Assembly: GCF_000471905.2 (NCBI RefSeq)
Contig: NW_006499452.1
Location: forward strand, 619,603 to 683,602
DNA from: Amborella trichopoda
Taxonomy: Eukaryota > Streptophyta > Magnoliopsida > Amborellales > Amborellaceae
DNA length: 64,000 nt
Direction of reading: 5' to 3'
Part shown: piece after piece, positions 47,601 to 57,910 of the stretch
Layout of the letters: each line of letters opens with the position of its first letter
How positions within the stretch are numbered: the first letter of the stretch is position 1
Program-made: the position numbers and the translations under genes
The notes under the pieces: model-generated
Database searches by the model: none
What the model was told of the DNA's origin: nothing
Seen by the model: the letters and a program-made list of their open reading frames with translations, nothing else

Positions 47601-50600
47601 AGGGAGAAATAACTTGAAACTTTTTTAGAGAGAAATTATCTCAAAATTTTTAGAGAGAGAAACTATATCAAATTCTAAGTTTTAGAGAGAGAAACTATAT
47701 CAAAATTTGGAGAGAGAAATAACCTAAAACTTTTCAGAGAGAACAGTCTCAAAATTTTTAAACTATTTCAAATTTCAAGTTTTAGAGAGAGAGCATCTAA
47801 ACATCTTAGAGAGTGAAACTATAATAAATTTTAGAGAGAAAATTTTTAGAGAGAGAAACTATCTCAAATTTTAAGTTTTTTATTTCAAATTTTAGAGAGA
47901 GAAACTACCTAAAAATTTTAGAGGTAGAAACTGTCTCAAAATTTTTAGAGAGAGAAATTGTCAACTATCTTAAATTTCAAATGTTTAGAGAGAGAAATTG
48001 TCTCAAATTTTTTTGGAAAGAAAAACTATATTAAATTTTTTAGAAAGAGAAACTATCTCAAAATTTCAAGTTTGATATATTCTCTCTCATTCTATAATAG
48101 CAAACTAGGTTATACAAAAATGATCTAAACATGAGATTTGCATAACGTGGTTACCATTCAAAGCCATCCAAACAAATCCTGTTTAAGTAACCGGGTTTTA
48201 ATATAATCAATGACATAAAAAGGTTTTGATTCGAAACCCGGGTTTGTTAACCATGGAGCAAAAGGAGCCCTAAAGTTTGCACCTACTATATCTTCAAAAT
48301 CCCTAGGTCATCTCCAATCATGCACCATCTAAGTGGGGATTTCATTCTTAACAATATCCTAAAGCGATGAAACTGAGGCATAAGAACATCGAGGACTCTT
48401 ATGGAGTAAGCTTGAAAAGATAAAAAATTTGATGGTATATGCTGATGATGAAATCTTGTGAAATAGCATCATGCTTTTCTAAGTGTAAACTATGGTACAT
48501 GCTCCACTTGGTTCCTTTTACAATATATGAATACTTCGAACAAATCTTTATGCTTTTAAATGGCAGTAATTTAATACTACAGTCCATGCAATGAGATTTG
48601 AGGACATACATGTCTTGGCCCCATGTGTCATATGAAGAATGAAGCTCTCAATTGTATGTTAGTCATCTTCCATTTCATGATAATAAATACAAGGAAAATT
48701 GTTTTGCAAATTTATTTATTTTTTTATATTCATGATTTTCATGTTAGAGATTACATGTCCTTAAAAATTAAGTCTTAAAATCCATCTAAAAAATAGATTT
48801 ATTAAGAGGCCTGCATTTCTACCTATGCAGGCTTGACATAGAAATCGGGTCCTAACTCCTAAATACAAAAAGCTACTAACAAAGAGGCTGCTCATGTAGG
48901 CAATTTTTGGGTTCAGTTGCACTAAACATGGTCGGACTTGCAAGAACAAATTTAGCTGGAAAATAGTGAAAAATCAGTCTATAACATCATCAAATTTATA
49001 AAAAGTAGAAATAAAGACGCTAAAAGCATCAATCTCAACAATACCAATGCAGTTCAACCTGTCAAAACTTCATGCAACGGCAACAGTGGTAACAATTCTT
49101 TTACATTTTGAAAATTGAACTAAAAATCAAATAAATAAAGATTCATACAAAATGTAAATTTTTACAAAATATTCTTTGGCATAATAAGGACTCGTCATGA
49201 ATTTCTTTTTGAAGTTGAGGAATACTGTGCATCTCAATGAACCTAACGGACATGGCAGTAATATCAATGTCCAGTGGACTATAGAAAAATGCAGTCCACA
49301 GAGTTTGCGACTGTCCTACAAACGATGAATGGTGATGGAGAAAGAGAGGGATCCAATATGGTCGTTTCATGTTCTTGTGGGTCCAGCTCAATCTCCATGA
49401 CTATCCATCATTACATTGTACGGTCATAGCCTCTATGGACTATAGTTTTTTATGGTTCCTAAAATCATCACATCATCATCATCATAGTTTTTTTCCAATT
49501 AATTGGGGTCGGCTTCTTGAGAGCATCATATACATTTCCTACAAGAAAGGCTAAAAAAGGTGAACATAGACTTACCTGTGGGAACATTCGAAATGAAGTT
49601 CGAGAGCAAAACAATTACTACAGTGAGAACTGCGACCCCACCAATGCTATCTATCCTTGAGTGAGGCTCCATGACATCCCAAAAAGCACCGGGAATTCCA
49701 GTATTTTCAAGCCCATCAACAGTGATGAACATGCCACAAAAGAACACCAAAAGGGAATAGGAAACCTGGCTTGGGACATCATGAGAAACCAATCAATATA
49801 AGTGAAGCTTCTCTTACTAAGCATCAATGAAAATAATTCAACTAAATATTGAATAGGCAAATTAAGATGGAGATAACCTAAAGTAAGGTTTGGATATAAG
49901 GGAAACTGTACTATAATATAATATAATCTAATGGGCTATGGAAAACCATGGTGATATAGTTGAGTGGGGTCATAACTGTTTGGTGCAGAGGGGGACACAC
50001 CATATCAAATTTCTTTAAGGTGGATGCTCAAATTTCAGAAGAACTGGAATTCAGGGCATTATCTCACTAATAGAAAATCCAGAACATAGTAAGAAGAACA
50101 ATTGTTTCATGCAAGCCGGACCGCACTCTACAATATGCGGTCCAGAGGTACAAAGCATCCATCATAAAGATAGATGCAAATAGGTGGTCCATCTAAAAAC
50201 AATTGTAACTAACGGTTCAAACGTTTTCTTAATATAAGTATTATTTTTAGTTTCCAAATTTTATTTATTTATTCATATTCATGATCTCTATGTTAAAAAT
50301 TATATATTCTCTAAAAATTAGGACCAAAATATATTAAAAAATATATTTATTGCTAATAGCATTTCTACAATATGTGGGCTGGCAGCATGCTCACCGCATC
50401 CTAGTAAGAAACTGAAAATATTTTGTCAAGAAGGTGCATCTCTGGAGAAATTTGCATACAACAATCATTTCTGGAAATAATAAGGTGGGTGACCTGCTTT
50501 CCAATTTCCGGTAATGTTTAGAACTTTTATAGTATAAAAAAACAGAAAGAATCACAGCCATTATTTCTTTCCAAAATTCAACCAAGAAAGATGTCATCTT

Positions 50601-53600
50601 AATCAAAACAAATGAAAAAGATGAAAACTTGACTTGAAAAAGGAAAATAAAATTTGTTTACTTCAATGGCCCAAAGAATTCAACTGTCTTGCAATGCAAA
50701 ATGCAGAAAATCAACAAGAATGCTTGTGATCATCATAGAAGCAGAATTCAACTGTCTTGCAATGCAAAATGCAGAAAATCAACAAGAAAGCTTGTGATCA
50801 TCATAGAAGCAGAAGAAAGGGATGAAACTCTAACCCGTACATATTGAAGGCAGAAAAGGAAAATAAAGTTTATGTACCTAAGGGATGAATTCAAGTCTCT
50901 TGGAGGGCAAATTGCAAATAATTATGTAAAAAGTCCACAATATTCATATACACATTAGCAAAGGAAAAAAATGAAAAAAAAAAAAATTGAAAAAAAAAGA
51001 AGAGAAATAAAGGAACGTGGAGGTCACAGATATTTTCGCAAGATTAGGATATCATGAAAGAAACATATAGAGTGATGATGTTAGGAAAGGCTTTAGGATT
51101 ACATAGTATTCCTATTGAAGTTTGGAAGTGCATGGAGGAGATTGACATATACTGACTGCTCAAGTTTTTCAACAAGGTTTTAGAAACAAAGAAAATGTTA
51201 GAAAAATGGACAAAAAGTATTATGGTGTATATTTACAAGAACAAATGAGACAAATAGAATTGGACTATTTGTTAAGGGTTCAAACTTATGTGCCACACTA
51301 TGAAGTTGTATGATAGAGTTATTGAGCAACAACTGAGGCATGAAACGAGTATTATCAAAAAATCAGTTTGGCTTTATACTAGGGAGGTCAACAGTTGATT
51401 CTATTTTATTCTTTAGTCGACTGATTGAGAAATTTAGGGAAAAGGGAAAAGACTACCACATGATCTTTAGGGTATGTTTAGTTCATGCATAAATATTTAC
51501 ACACGTAAAGTATTTACATATGTAAACAGTTTGCTGCAAAATATTTGCATATACATTCTTTTTACCATGTTTGGTAGCATATTTTAAAAGCACTTTGTAA
51601 TCAGTTTCCTACGTTTGGTAGGCGCTTGCTTGATNNNNNNNNNNNNNNNNNNNNNNNNNNNNNNNNNNNNNNNNNNNNNNNNNNNNNNNNNNNNNNNNNN
51701 NNNNNNNNNNNNNNNNNNNNNNNNNNNNNNNNNNNNNNNNNNNNNNNNNNNNNNNNNNNNNNNNNNNNNNNNNNNNNNNNNNNNNNNNNNNNNNNNNNNN
51801 NNNNNNNNNNNNNNNNNNNNNNNNNNNNNNNNNNNNNNNNNNNNNNNNNNNNNNNNNNNNNNNNNNNNNNNNNNNNNNNNNNNNNNNNNNNNNNNNNNNN
51901 NNNNNNNNNNNNNNNNNNNNNNNNNNNNNNNNNNNNNNNNNNNNNNNNNNNNNNNNNNNNNNNNNNNNNNNNNNNNNNNNNNNNNNNNNNNNNNNNNNNN
52001 NNNNNNNNNNNNNNNNNNNNNNNNNNNNNNNNNNNNNNNNNNNNNNNNNNNNNNNNNNNNNNNNNNNNNNNNNNNNNNNNNNNNNNNNNNNNNNNNNNNN
52101 NNNNNNNNNNNNNNNNNNNNNNNNNNNNNNNNNNNNNNNNNNNNNNNNNNNNNNNNNNNNNNNNNNNNNNNNNNNNNNNNNNNNNNNNNNNNNNNNNNNN
52201 NNNNNNNNNNNNNNNNNNNNNNNNNNNNNNNNNNNNNNNNNNNNNNNNNNNNNNNNNNNNNNNNNNNNNNNNNNNNNNNNNNNNNNNNNNNNNNNNNNNN
52301 NNNNNNNNNNNNNNNNNNNNNNNNNNNNNNNNNNNNNNNNNNNNNNNNNNNNNNNNNNNNNNNNNNNNNNNNNNNNNNNNNNNNNNNNNNNNNNNNNNNN
52401 NNNNNNNNNNNNNNNNNNNNNNNNNNNNNNNNNNNNNNNNNNNNNNNNNNNNNNNNNNNNNNNNNNNNNNNNNNNNNNNAGGATTTCAAGAAAGCATGCG
52501 ATAGGGTACTAAGAGATTTAATTTAGTGGGTGTTAGAAAAGAAAAGAGTCTTCAGAAGCTATATTGACATAGTGAGAGATTTATACGAGGGAGCACTAAC
52601 TAGTGTGAGGACAACTAGTAAAGTGACAAGTGAGTTTTTAGTGATAATAGGCCTACATCATGGCCTACATCAAGGGTTAGTGATGAGTCTATATCTCTTT
52701 GTTTTGGGTATGGACGAGTTTATTAGGCAACTAAGAGATGAGTTACCATGGTGTATCTTTTTTGTGAATGGCATAGTTTTGATTGCTGAGACTAGAGTTG
52801 GTGCCATGCAAAGTTAGATATTTTGAGCGATGATCTAAGATCTAAAGTTTTTAAAATTAGCCAAACTAAAATAGAATATATGGATTGCAAGTTTAATAAT
52901 AATATGAGGAAGTAGTTAGGATTGATGGTTACAAAATACCTAAAAAAAATTGTTTTTGATATCTTGGATCAACAATCTAAGAGGATGGAGAGATTAAAGA
53001 ACATGTTGTACATACAATTAGAGTTGAGTGGCCAAAGTAGAGATGTACATCCAGAGTTTTATGTGATCGAAGCATACTAATGAAACGGAAGGGAAAGTTT
53101 TATAGGACAACTATAAAAAAGCGTCATGCTTTATAGGACAGAATGTCGGACGGTCGAGAAATAACATACGTATAGGATAAGTGTAGTAAAATGAGAATGT
53201 TGAGATAGATGAGTAGCAAAAAAATAAAAGATAGACTTCGGAATAAATACATTCGAGGGAACAAATGTGGGGCTTTAATGATGATAAGATGACAAATTAC
53301 TTATGTGGGATGGCAATGTACAGGGAAGGCCTAATGTAGCACGGGTTAGGAGGTGCAATTTTATTCAATTACAAAGTTCTAAAAGGACAAGGGGAATGCC
53401 AAAAAGGACATAGATAGAAATAGTGCAAAAAGTATGGTAACTTATCGTATACTACTGGTGTGACTCCTGATATAGTAGATTGGTGAACCAAGATTTGTGT
53501 ATCGGACCACAAATAGTTGGGATAAGACTTGGATGATGATGATGATGATGATTCACTTAAGTACAAGGAAGAGAAATATACCTTCTCAAGATATGGTCGA

Positions 53601-54781
53601 GCATCTTTGAAATCAATAACCACAAGGACTACAGCAGCACTGATAGCAGTCCATGACATGTTCGTACCCATTACCAATGCCACGAGCATCCCAATCGTCA
53701 CAAGATAAACACAAGCCTTCCAAATGACCTTCTTCCTTCTATCTCGAAAACCTTCCATCTCATCAGAAGTGGAATAATCTGAGCACATTTCTCTCAAGCC
53801 ATTAATCACACTCGAGGGCCAAGAAGACATTTTTGACAAACCTTTATCTTCTCTTTGAATACGCCCCACTTGATCCATGGTTTCAGACTCAACTATACTC
53901 CGAATTTCGTATATATTATCAGTCTCACTAGCAATCATTCTACTAGTCATGCTCTCAGGATCACTAACACCCATTTGATCCCTCAAATTTTCAGCCATAC
54001 CCAATTCAGTATTAAGAGAGGGACCCTCCAACAGCCTATCAAAATCTTGAGAAGTTGAAGATGTTATATGTGACACGGTAGCTGGTGAAAATCGATGATA
54101 CTTCACTTCTTCCTCAGTTATAACTTCTGAAATTGTTCCTTCTTCATCCATTTCGATTGATAAAATCTTCCAAAACATAACCAAAAGAATGAGGCTATTA
54201 ACAACAATTCCAATGAGCATGGCAGGGATTATCCCTTTAAAGAAATCACCAAAAGATATGCTGCTCTGAACCGCTATGACCAAGTTTTGAGGGTTCCCAA
54301 TGGCAGTTGTTGATGACCCAATATTTGCACTAGAGGCCAATGCAAGGAGATATGGTTGAGGGGGTAGATTATTTTGTCGGGCTATCTTCAATACAAATTC
54401 AGTTAAAACTACACAGCATGTGTCATTGGTGAACAAGGCACTGAATATAGTAGAAACCAAACAAATTCTAAGGAGAAGGTCTCTACCTCCTTTACTCTTC
54501 CAAGAAAGCAATTTCCCCAAGTATTTCAACATGTCGGCCCTCTCGAGATATATACTAAGTACCATTGTTCCAAAGAGAAAACCAAGGATTGGGAGATCAA
54601 TAGCTGAATACGCCTCGGCTGGTGTTATAACTCCAAAAACAACCATTAGCATGGCTCCTAAGAGGGACCCAGCTGTCCGACCGATAGGAAGAAAGGGAAC
54701 AGCAGGGAAAACTTCAAGGACCCAAAACACAGAAAAGGCTATTGTACCCAAAACAACTTTTACAAGGTTTGCTAGGACCAT
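44690..54781 (-). CDS. LSI2-like: LSI2-like efflux transporter, copy 2 (ArsB/NhaD superfamily)
   Basis: Three coding exons: 54781-53582, 49765-49576 and 44955-44690. Joined, they encode 551 residues and a TGA stop. Intron 1 (3816 bp) is GTATAT...CCAG; intron 2 (4620 bp) is GTAAGT...TCAG. Phases match copy 1. Same polytopic layout, with [15 protein letters not shown] at 117-131 and exon 3 [19 protein letters not shown]. By hand count, exon 1 has about 65 amino-acid differences from copy 1 in 400, and more than half fall in the loop 249-355. Unusual changes are signature loop [11 protein letters not shown] (A158T and P160A against copy 1) and a glutamate in the first membrane segment (A23E). 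The tail stops 11 residues earlier than copy 1 through one extra A. No stop or frameshift occurs in the exons, so it is potentially functional. Introns carry several copy-2-specific insertions. The substrate is not determinable from sequence. Confidence 0.88.
45266..45713. mobile_element. hAT-like MITE in intron 2... 3' part region of copy 2
   Basis: Lies in intron 2 of copy 2. Flanked by ATATAGAT (45258-45265) and ATATAAAT (45714-45721), 7 of 8 identical; copy 1 has a single ATATAGAT at about 21833-21840. Start CAGTGTTCAAAAAATTG, end with 'ccgagtcttagactgttg'; related to 43252-43564. Confidence 0.75.
46221..48269. mobile_element. 2-kb insertion with minisatellite core, intron 2 of copy 2
   Basis: Absent from copy 1. 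It starts GGGTCGTTTGGATCC and ends (inverted) GGGCTCCTTTTGCTCC, weak terminal repeats. Both sides carry a version of the same 35-45 bp of host sequence ('ctaaag(c/t)ttgcaccta...' at 46177-46219 and 48270-48305), which is single in copy 1. The inside is mostly the array 46500-48070. No transposase. Confidence 0.6.
46500..48070. repeat. Degenerate 25-35-bp minisatellite, about 50 units
   Basis: Endless variants of 'ttttagagagagaaactatc' plus 'tcaaatttt(aag)'. Unit length drifts between about 25 and 35 bp and no two neighbours are identical. It is purine/AT biased on the plus strand. Confidence 0.85.
48693..48859. mobile_element. 167-bp MULE-like MITE with 9-bp TSD
   Basis: Perfect TAAATACAA at 48684-48692 and 48860-48868. 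Copy 1 (about 22625-22640) has one site and no insertion. The inside matches part of 28530-28839 and 50094-50399 ('tccatctaaaaaatagattt', 'agattacatgtccttaaaaa'). Confidence 0.8.
49468..49518 (-). mobile_element. Short LINE 3' tail, intron 2 of copy 2 only
   Basis: The plus strand reads (atc)n then 'ccaattaattggggtcggct'. The same place in copy 1 (about 23240-23262) lacks it. It is the tail of the RTE-like LINE family, in gene-sense orientation. Confidence 0.65.
50094..50399. mobile_element. 306-bp MULE-like MITE, intron 1 of copy 2
   Basis: Flanks CATAGTAAG (50085-50093) and CCTAGTAAG (50400-50408), 8 of 9 identical. Copy 1 has no insertion near 23790. It contains a hairpin-like GGACCGC...GCGGTCC at 50129-50153 and matches 28530-28839 inverted. 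Confidence 0.75.
50677..50812. repeat. 68-bp tandem duplication, intron 1 of copy 2
   Basis: 'aattcaactgtcttgcaatg' starts units at 50677 and 50745. Copy 1 (about 24080) has one. Confidence 0.88.
51466..52480. mobile_element. Insertion within the LINE, mostly unsequenced
   Basis: At the point where copy 1 reads 'ttaatgatttcaag', copy 2 reads 'tctttagg gtatgtttag' and then AT-rich sequence with 'acgtttggtag', followed by 845 N, then 'aggatttcaag'. An end like GGGTATGTTTAGTT is common among plant hAT/PIF-type elements. Right end and type are unknown. Confidence 0.5.
51635..52479. other. Assembly gap (845 N)
   Basis: Run of N inside an insertion in intron 1 of copy 2. Coding exons are unaffected. 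Confidence 0.99.
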
Positions 54782-55918
54782 TTCTAAAGCAAATTAATGG
54801 TGGAGCCTTTGAAACTCTTCTACACCTTTACAAACCCAGATATAGAAACAAAAATACCCAAAGGAAGTTTATCGCATTTGCATCTGATGAGAGAGCAGGA
54901 AAGGCAAATTACAGAAATTAAAGGCTACTAAGGCTCAAATGCAAGTAATTTGAATTAGAGTGGAGATCATGAAGCAGAATATAATGGAACTACAAGATGT
55001 GAAAGCCTCGCTCAATGTTTTTCCTCCCAGGCAATGAACAAAATAGCAAATTCCAGAAATCTAAACTCGATAGTTTCTATCAAAATGAAACAGAAAAATT
55101 CAAGAAGTTCTGAACTCAATGACACAGAAACCCAAGCTTTCCCCTGTCAAATTGGATAGAGAGCAATGCATCGATGAAGTACTTGATAACAAGAACGCAA
55201 AACCAACTTGTTCTACGAAATTGAAGAATGGAAGCCGTAATCTTATGAAACACAAAACCTAAAAAATCCAACGTTCTTTTCGACTTCTAAGATTGATGTG
55301 GACAAAGAATCGTGTTTTGAAACTAAGAACCCAAAATGCAGTCTGTTTTATCAAAATCTTAGAAAAGTATAAGAAACTAAAAAGCATGTATCTCAACTCT
55401 TATGCATTCACGACAGAGACAAGACACGGCATAACGCCTTAAAACTGGAAAAATAATGTCTTTTGGGATCACCTTTAACTGCCCAAAACCCAAAAAAATT
55501 CAAAGATCCAATTCTATTTTGGATAAAATTGGATAAACCTAACTACCCCAAATCCACAAGAGATTCAAAAGACCTAATTCTATCTTTCTTTGTGAGGAGA
55601 CAGAAACCTTTATAGAGAGAGCGAGAGAGGAAAAGAATCTGCTACGCTATGGTGCAGACATGAAATATTTGAATCTCCATATTTCAAGGTGAAATATCTT
55701 TTTCGCTCTGATTGAAAGATTTGGCATTTCTTTATATTCTTTGTTCTTATGTGTGATGTGACATCTCCATATGTACTATATTCTTATGTGTACCAGTAGA
55801 ATTTGTTGCATTGCAAGAAGAGAGGAAACACGAATCAGGTGAATATAATTGATGTGTAATGATCAGGAGAGTACGTTACATGGAAAACATATTCACTGTC
55901 CTATCTAATGACAAGTGT
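54782..55918 (-). promoter_or_regulatory. Upstream region of copy 2, conserved with copy 1
   Basis: Aligns in blocks with 27067-28505. Copy 2 carries an extra stretch at about 55265-55485 not obvious in copy 1 and lacks about 270 bp that copy 1 has at 27135-27500. No separate gene. Confidence 0.45.
55608..55615 (-). promoter_or_regulatory. Candidate TATA box of LSI2-like copy 2
   Basis: The minus strand reads CTCTCTCTATAAAGG with GAGA-rich flank, as upstream of copy 1 (28059-28066). It is about 830 bp from the ATG; TTTGCTTTAG directly before the ATG could be a leader-intron acceptor. Confidence 0.4.
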
Positions 55919-55919
55919 A

Positions 55920-57370
55920 AGAGCAATTATTTAATGCAACGGTTGTGTTATAGTATTATGCAACAACACTTCTAAAATTCTATGTTTGTGGTATTTGTAT
56001 GACCCAAAATTTTGCACACACACTCTCTTCATCCCAAAAATCAATTCCCCGCCCCCAAAAAAAAAGGTTCAATTTGAACCCTAGATATGGTCAAAATAGG
56101 TCCCCTCCAAAAACGAATCTAGACCACTCACAAAGACATGAGTGGAACTAGTGAAAAAAGATATATGAACTTATAGCCTCACTAAGGGTATGACCATTAA
56201 TAAAGCATAATAGTAGACTAGGATTCATATTGCTAACCCCAATTAGTTGAGAAAAGAATCCCACAACCCATCCCCCCACACCCAACGAACACTATTTTCT
56301 AAGGCTTCTCAAAGTGGAGTAAACTTAGGGATGATCAGGCCACTCATTCGGTACCGTTTTCCCCATCCGGAGCTTCCTTCTTCAACCCCTTCAAAGACAT
56401 TCATTTTCTCGATAATTTTTTCCTTTCTAACTTTATGGTACATTTCATCATTTTAATGTTCAGCAAATAATATTATGTGCTTCCCATTTTATAACAAATT
56501 TGGGCCTACACGAAGATTCTATAACTTTCATGCATTAGGAAGGGAAATCAATGTGAGATTGTAAAGGATCATCATCTCTCATGGACCATAGTAGAAAGCT
56601 GGTTTTGTGATCTATCTCTCTCTCTCTCTCTGTATTTAATGGTTGGTGGAAAATCATATCATGTGGGTTGCGGAATTGCCTATTTATAGTAAAGTATGCT
56701 ATGTTGTTTATCTTTTGATTGAATATTAAAGGAAATTAGGCCTTAGCTATGTAAGACCAAGTCCTTCAATTAGAGGTCCCACTTATGGAGGACTCCCTTT
56801 TAAGTAAAGGTAATCAGTGAAGTAGAAGTAAATACTGAAATGATGAGGACAAAAAATTGCTTTCATATCGAGAGCTTGTCAAGAAGTCAAAACGAGTCAA
56901 GCAACTCGAATGAGTAATGTAGTGATACTAATCTACTTTTGAAAGTCTGTCACCCATTATTTAGAAACATTTGGAACTGTGAAAAGAACCTGGTTGGCCT
57001 AAAACCTAGCTAACTTATCAAATAAGAAAACAAGAAAAAGGTCAGGAAAACGTCTAGAAAATCTCATTTTATTGGTAGAGTTTAAAAATATTATTTCATA
57101 TTTCATATTTTACGCTTAGGTCGTGTTATTTAAGGATATATAGGTATTTCAGTTTTGTATTTTTATAAAAATTGGATTAAGTTTAAATTTGGTATTTACA
57201 TACTTTTCATAACCACACACGTCAAACAAATACAAAATACCCTTGAATCTTGTGTGATATTTTAGTCATTTTTATTGAATTATTGTTTTTTATATTGTCG
57301 ACAGATGTTCTTTGCTTCTAATTATGCTGACAAAATATGTCAAGACGGGGACAAAGAAATTCCCTCTAAA
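55920..57370. other. Non-coding, unrecognised
   Basis: It contains a (CT)n run (about 56612-56631) and a possible LINE-tail scrap 'gctaaccccaattagttg' near 56228. No ORF of note. Confidence 0.45.
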
Positions 57371-57379
57371 TAGCGCAAT

Positions 57380-57910
57380 GCAATGTTCGCAAGAACGGGC
57401 AGTCCGGTCAAGTCTGGGATCTTAAATAAATAAATTTTAAAAATATTTAAAATAAAAAATTACTTTGTAATATGTTTTGTATGTTCTCTATCATTTTGGT
57501 AAAGATTGAAGAAGTGTTTTGCTCATAAATACTTATTTTTACATTTTTTTTTTTCTTCTTTATTGGATAATTTCTAAAATATCCATGATCACAAATTATT
57601 ATTTTTTAAGTCTATTCCTTCACTACTTTGTTAATTTTATTTAGATGTGATTTATTTAATTTTACTGTAAATATATTTTTCATATCTTTTGAAATTTTTT
57701 TATTTTCTTATAACACTCTTTAACCTCACCAAAACCTACCCAACTCAGGATTACCGAGACCAATCTGGGTTGCTCTGCCAGGCCTGCTTCAACGCTTGGT
57801 ACCATGCCTGAGTCATGGGTTTCCTGCACTGGTGTAACGCAAGTCTCAAGGAAATCAAGTCAGGCTTTACAACAAAGACTGGGGGACGGTTGTCACGCTT
57901 AAACAGAGAG
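57380..57910. repeat. Dispersed repeat shared with 62830-63115
   Basis: Both stretches share 'tttatttaattttactgtaa' then 'atatatttttcatat..ttt' and a GC-rich end with 'caggcc' and 'cttcaac' ahead of 'ctgcactg/ctacactg'. Probably one non-autonomous DNA element family. Confidence 0.4.

Larger units (their letters stand above)
51040..53552 (+). mobile_element. RTE-like LINE in intron 1 of copy 2, split by another insertion
   Basis: Same insertion as 24340-25838. RT pieces after the gap read [32 protein letters not shown] and [12 protein letters not shown] (catalytic Asp pair lost). It ends 'agttgggataagacttgg' plus (atg)n. It is broken at about 51466 by a sequence starting GGGTATGTTTAGTTCATGC that runs into the gap; LINE text resumes at 52481. 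Confidence 0.8.

Noticed and set aside
46500..48070. Possible CRISPR-like array
   Set aside because: Units vary in length and sequence with no fixed repeat and spacer; it is a degenerate minisatellite in plant DNA.
51584..52526. Open frames of about 300 codons across the second run of N
   Set aside because: Artefact of the gap.
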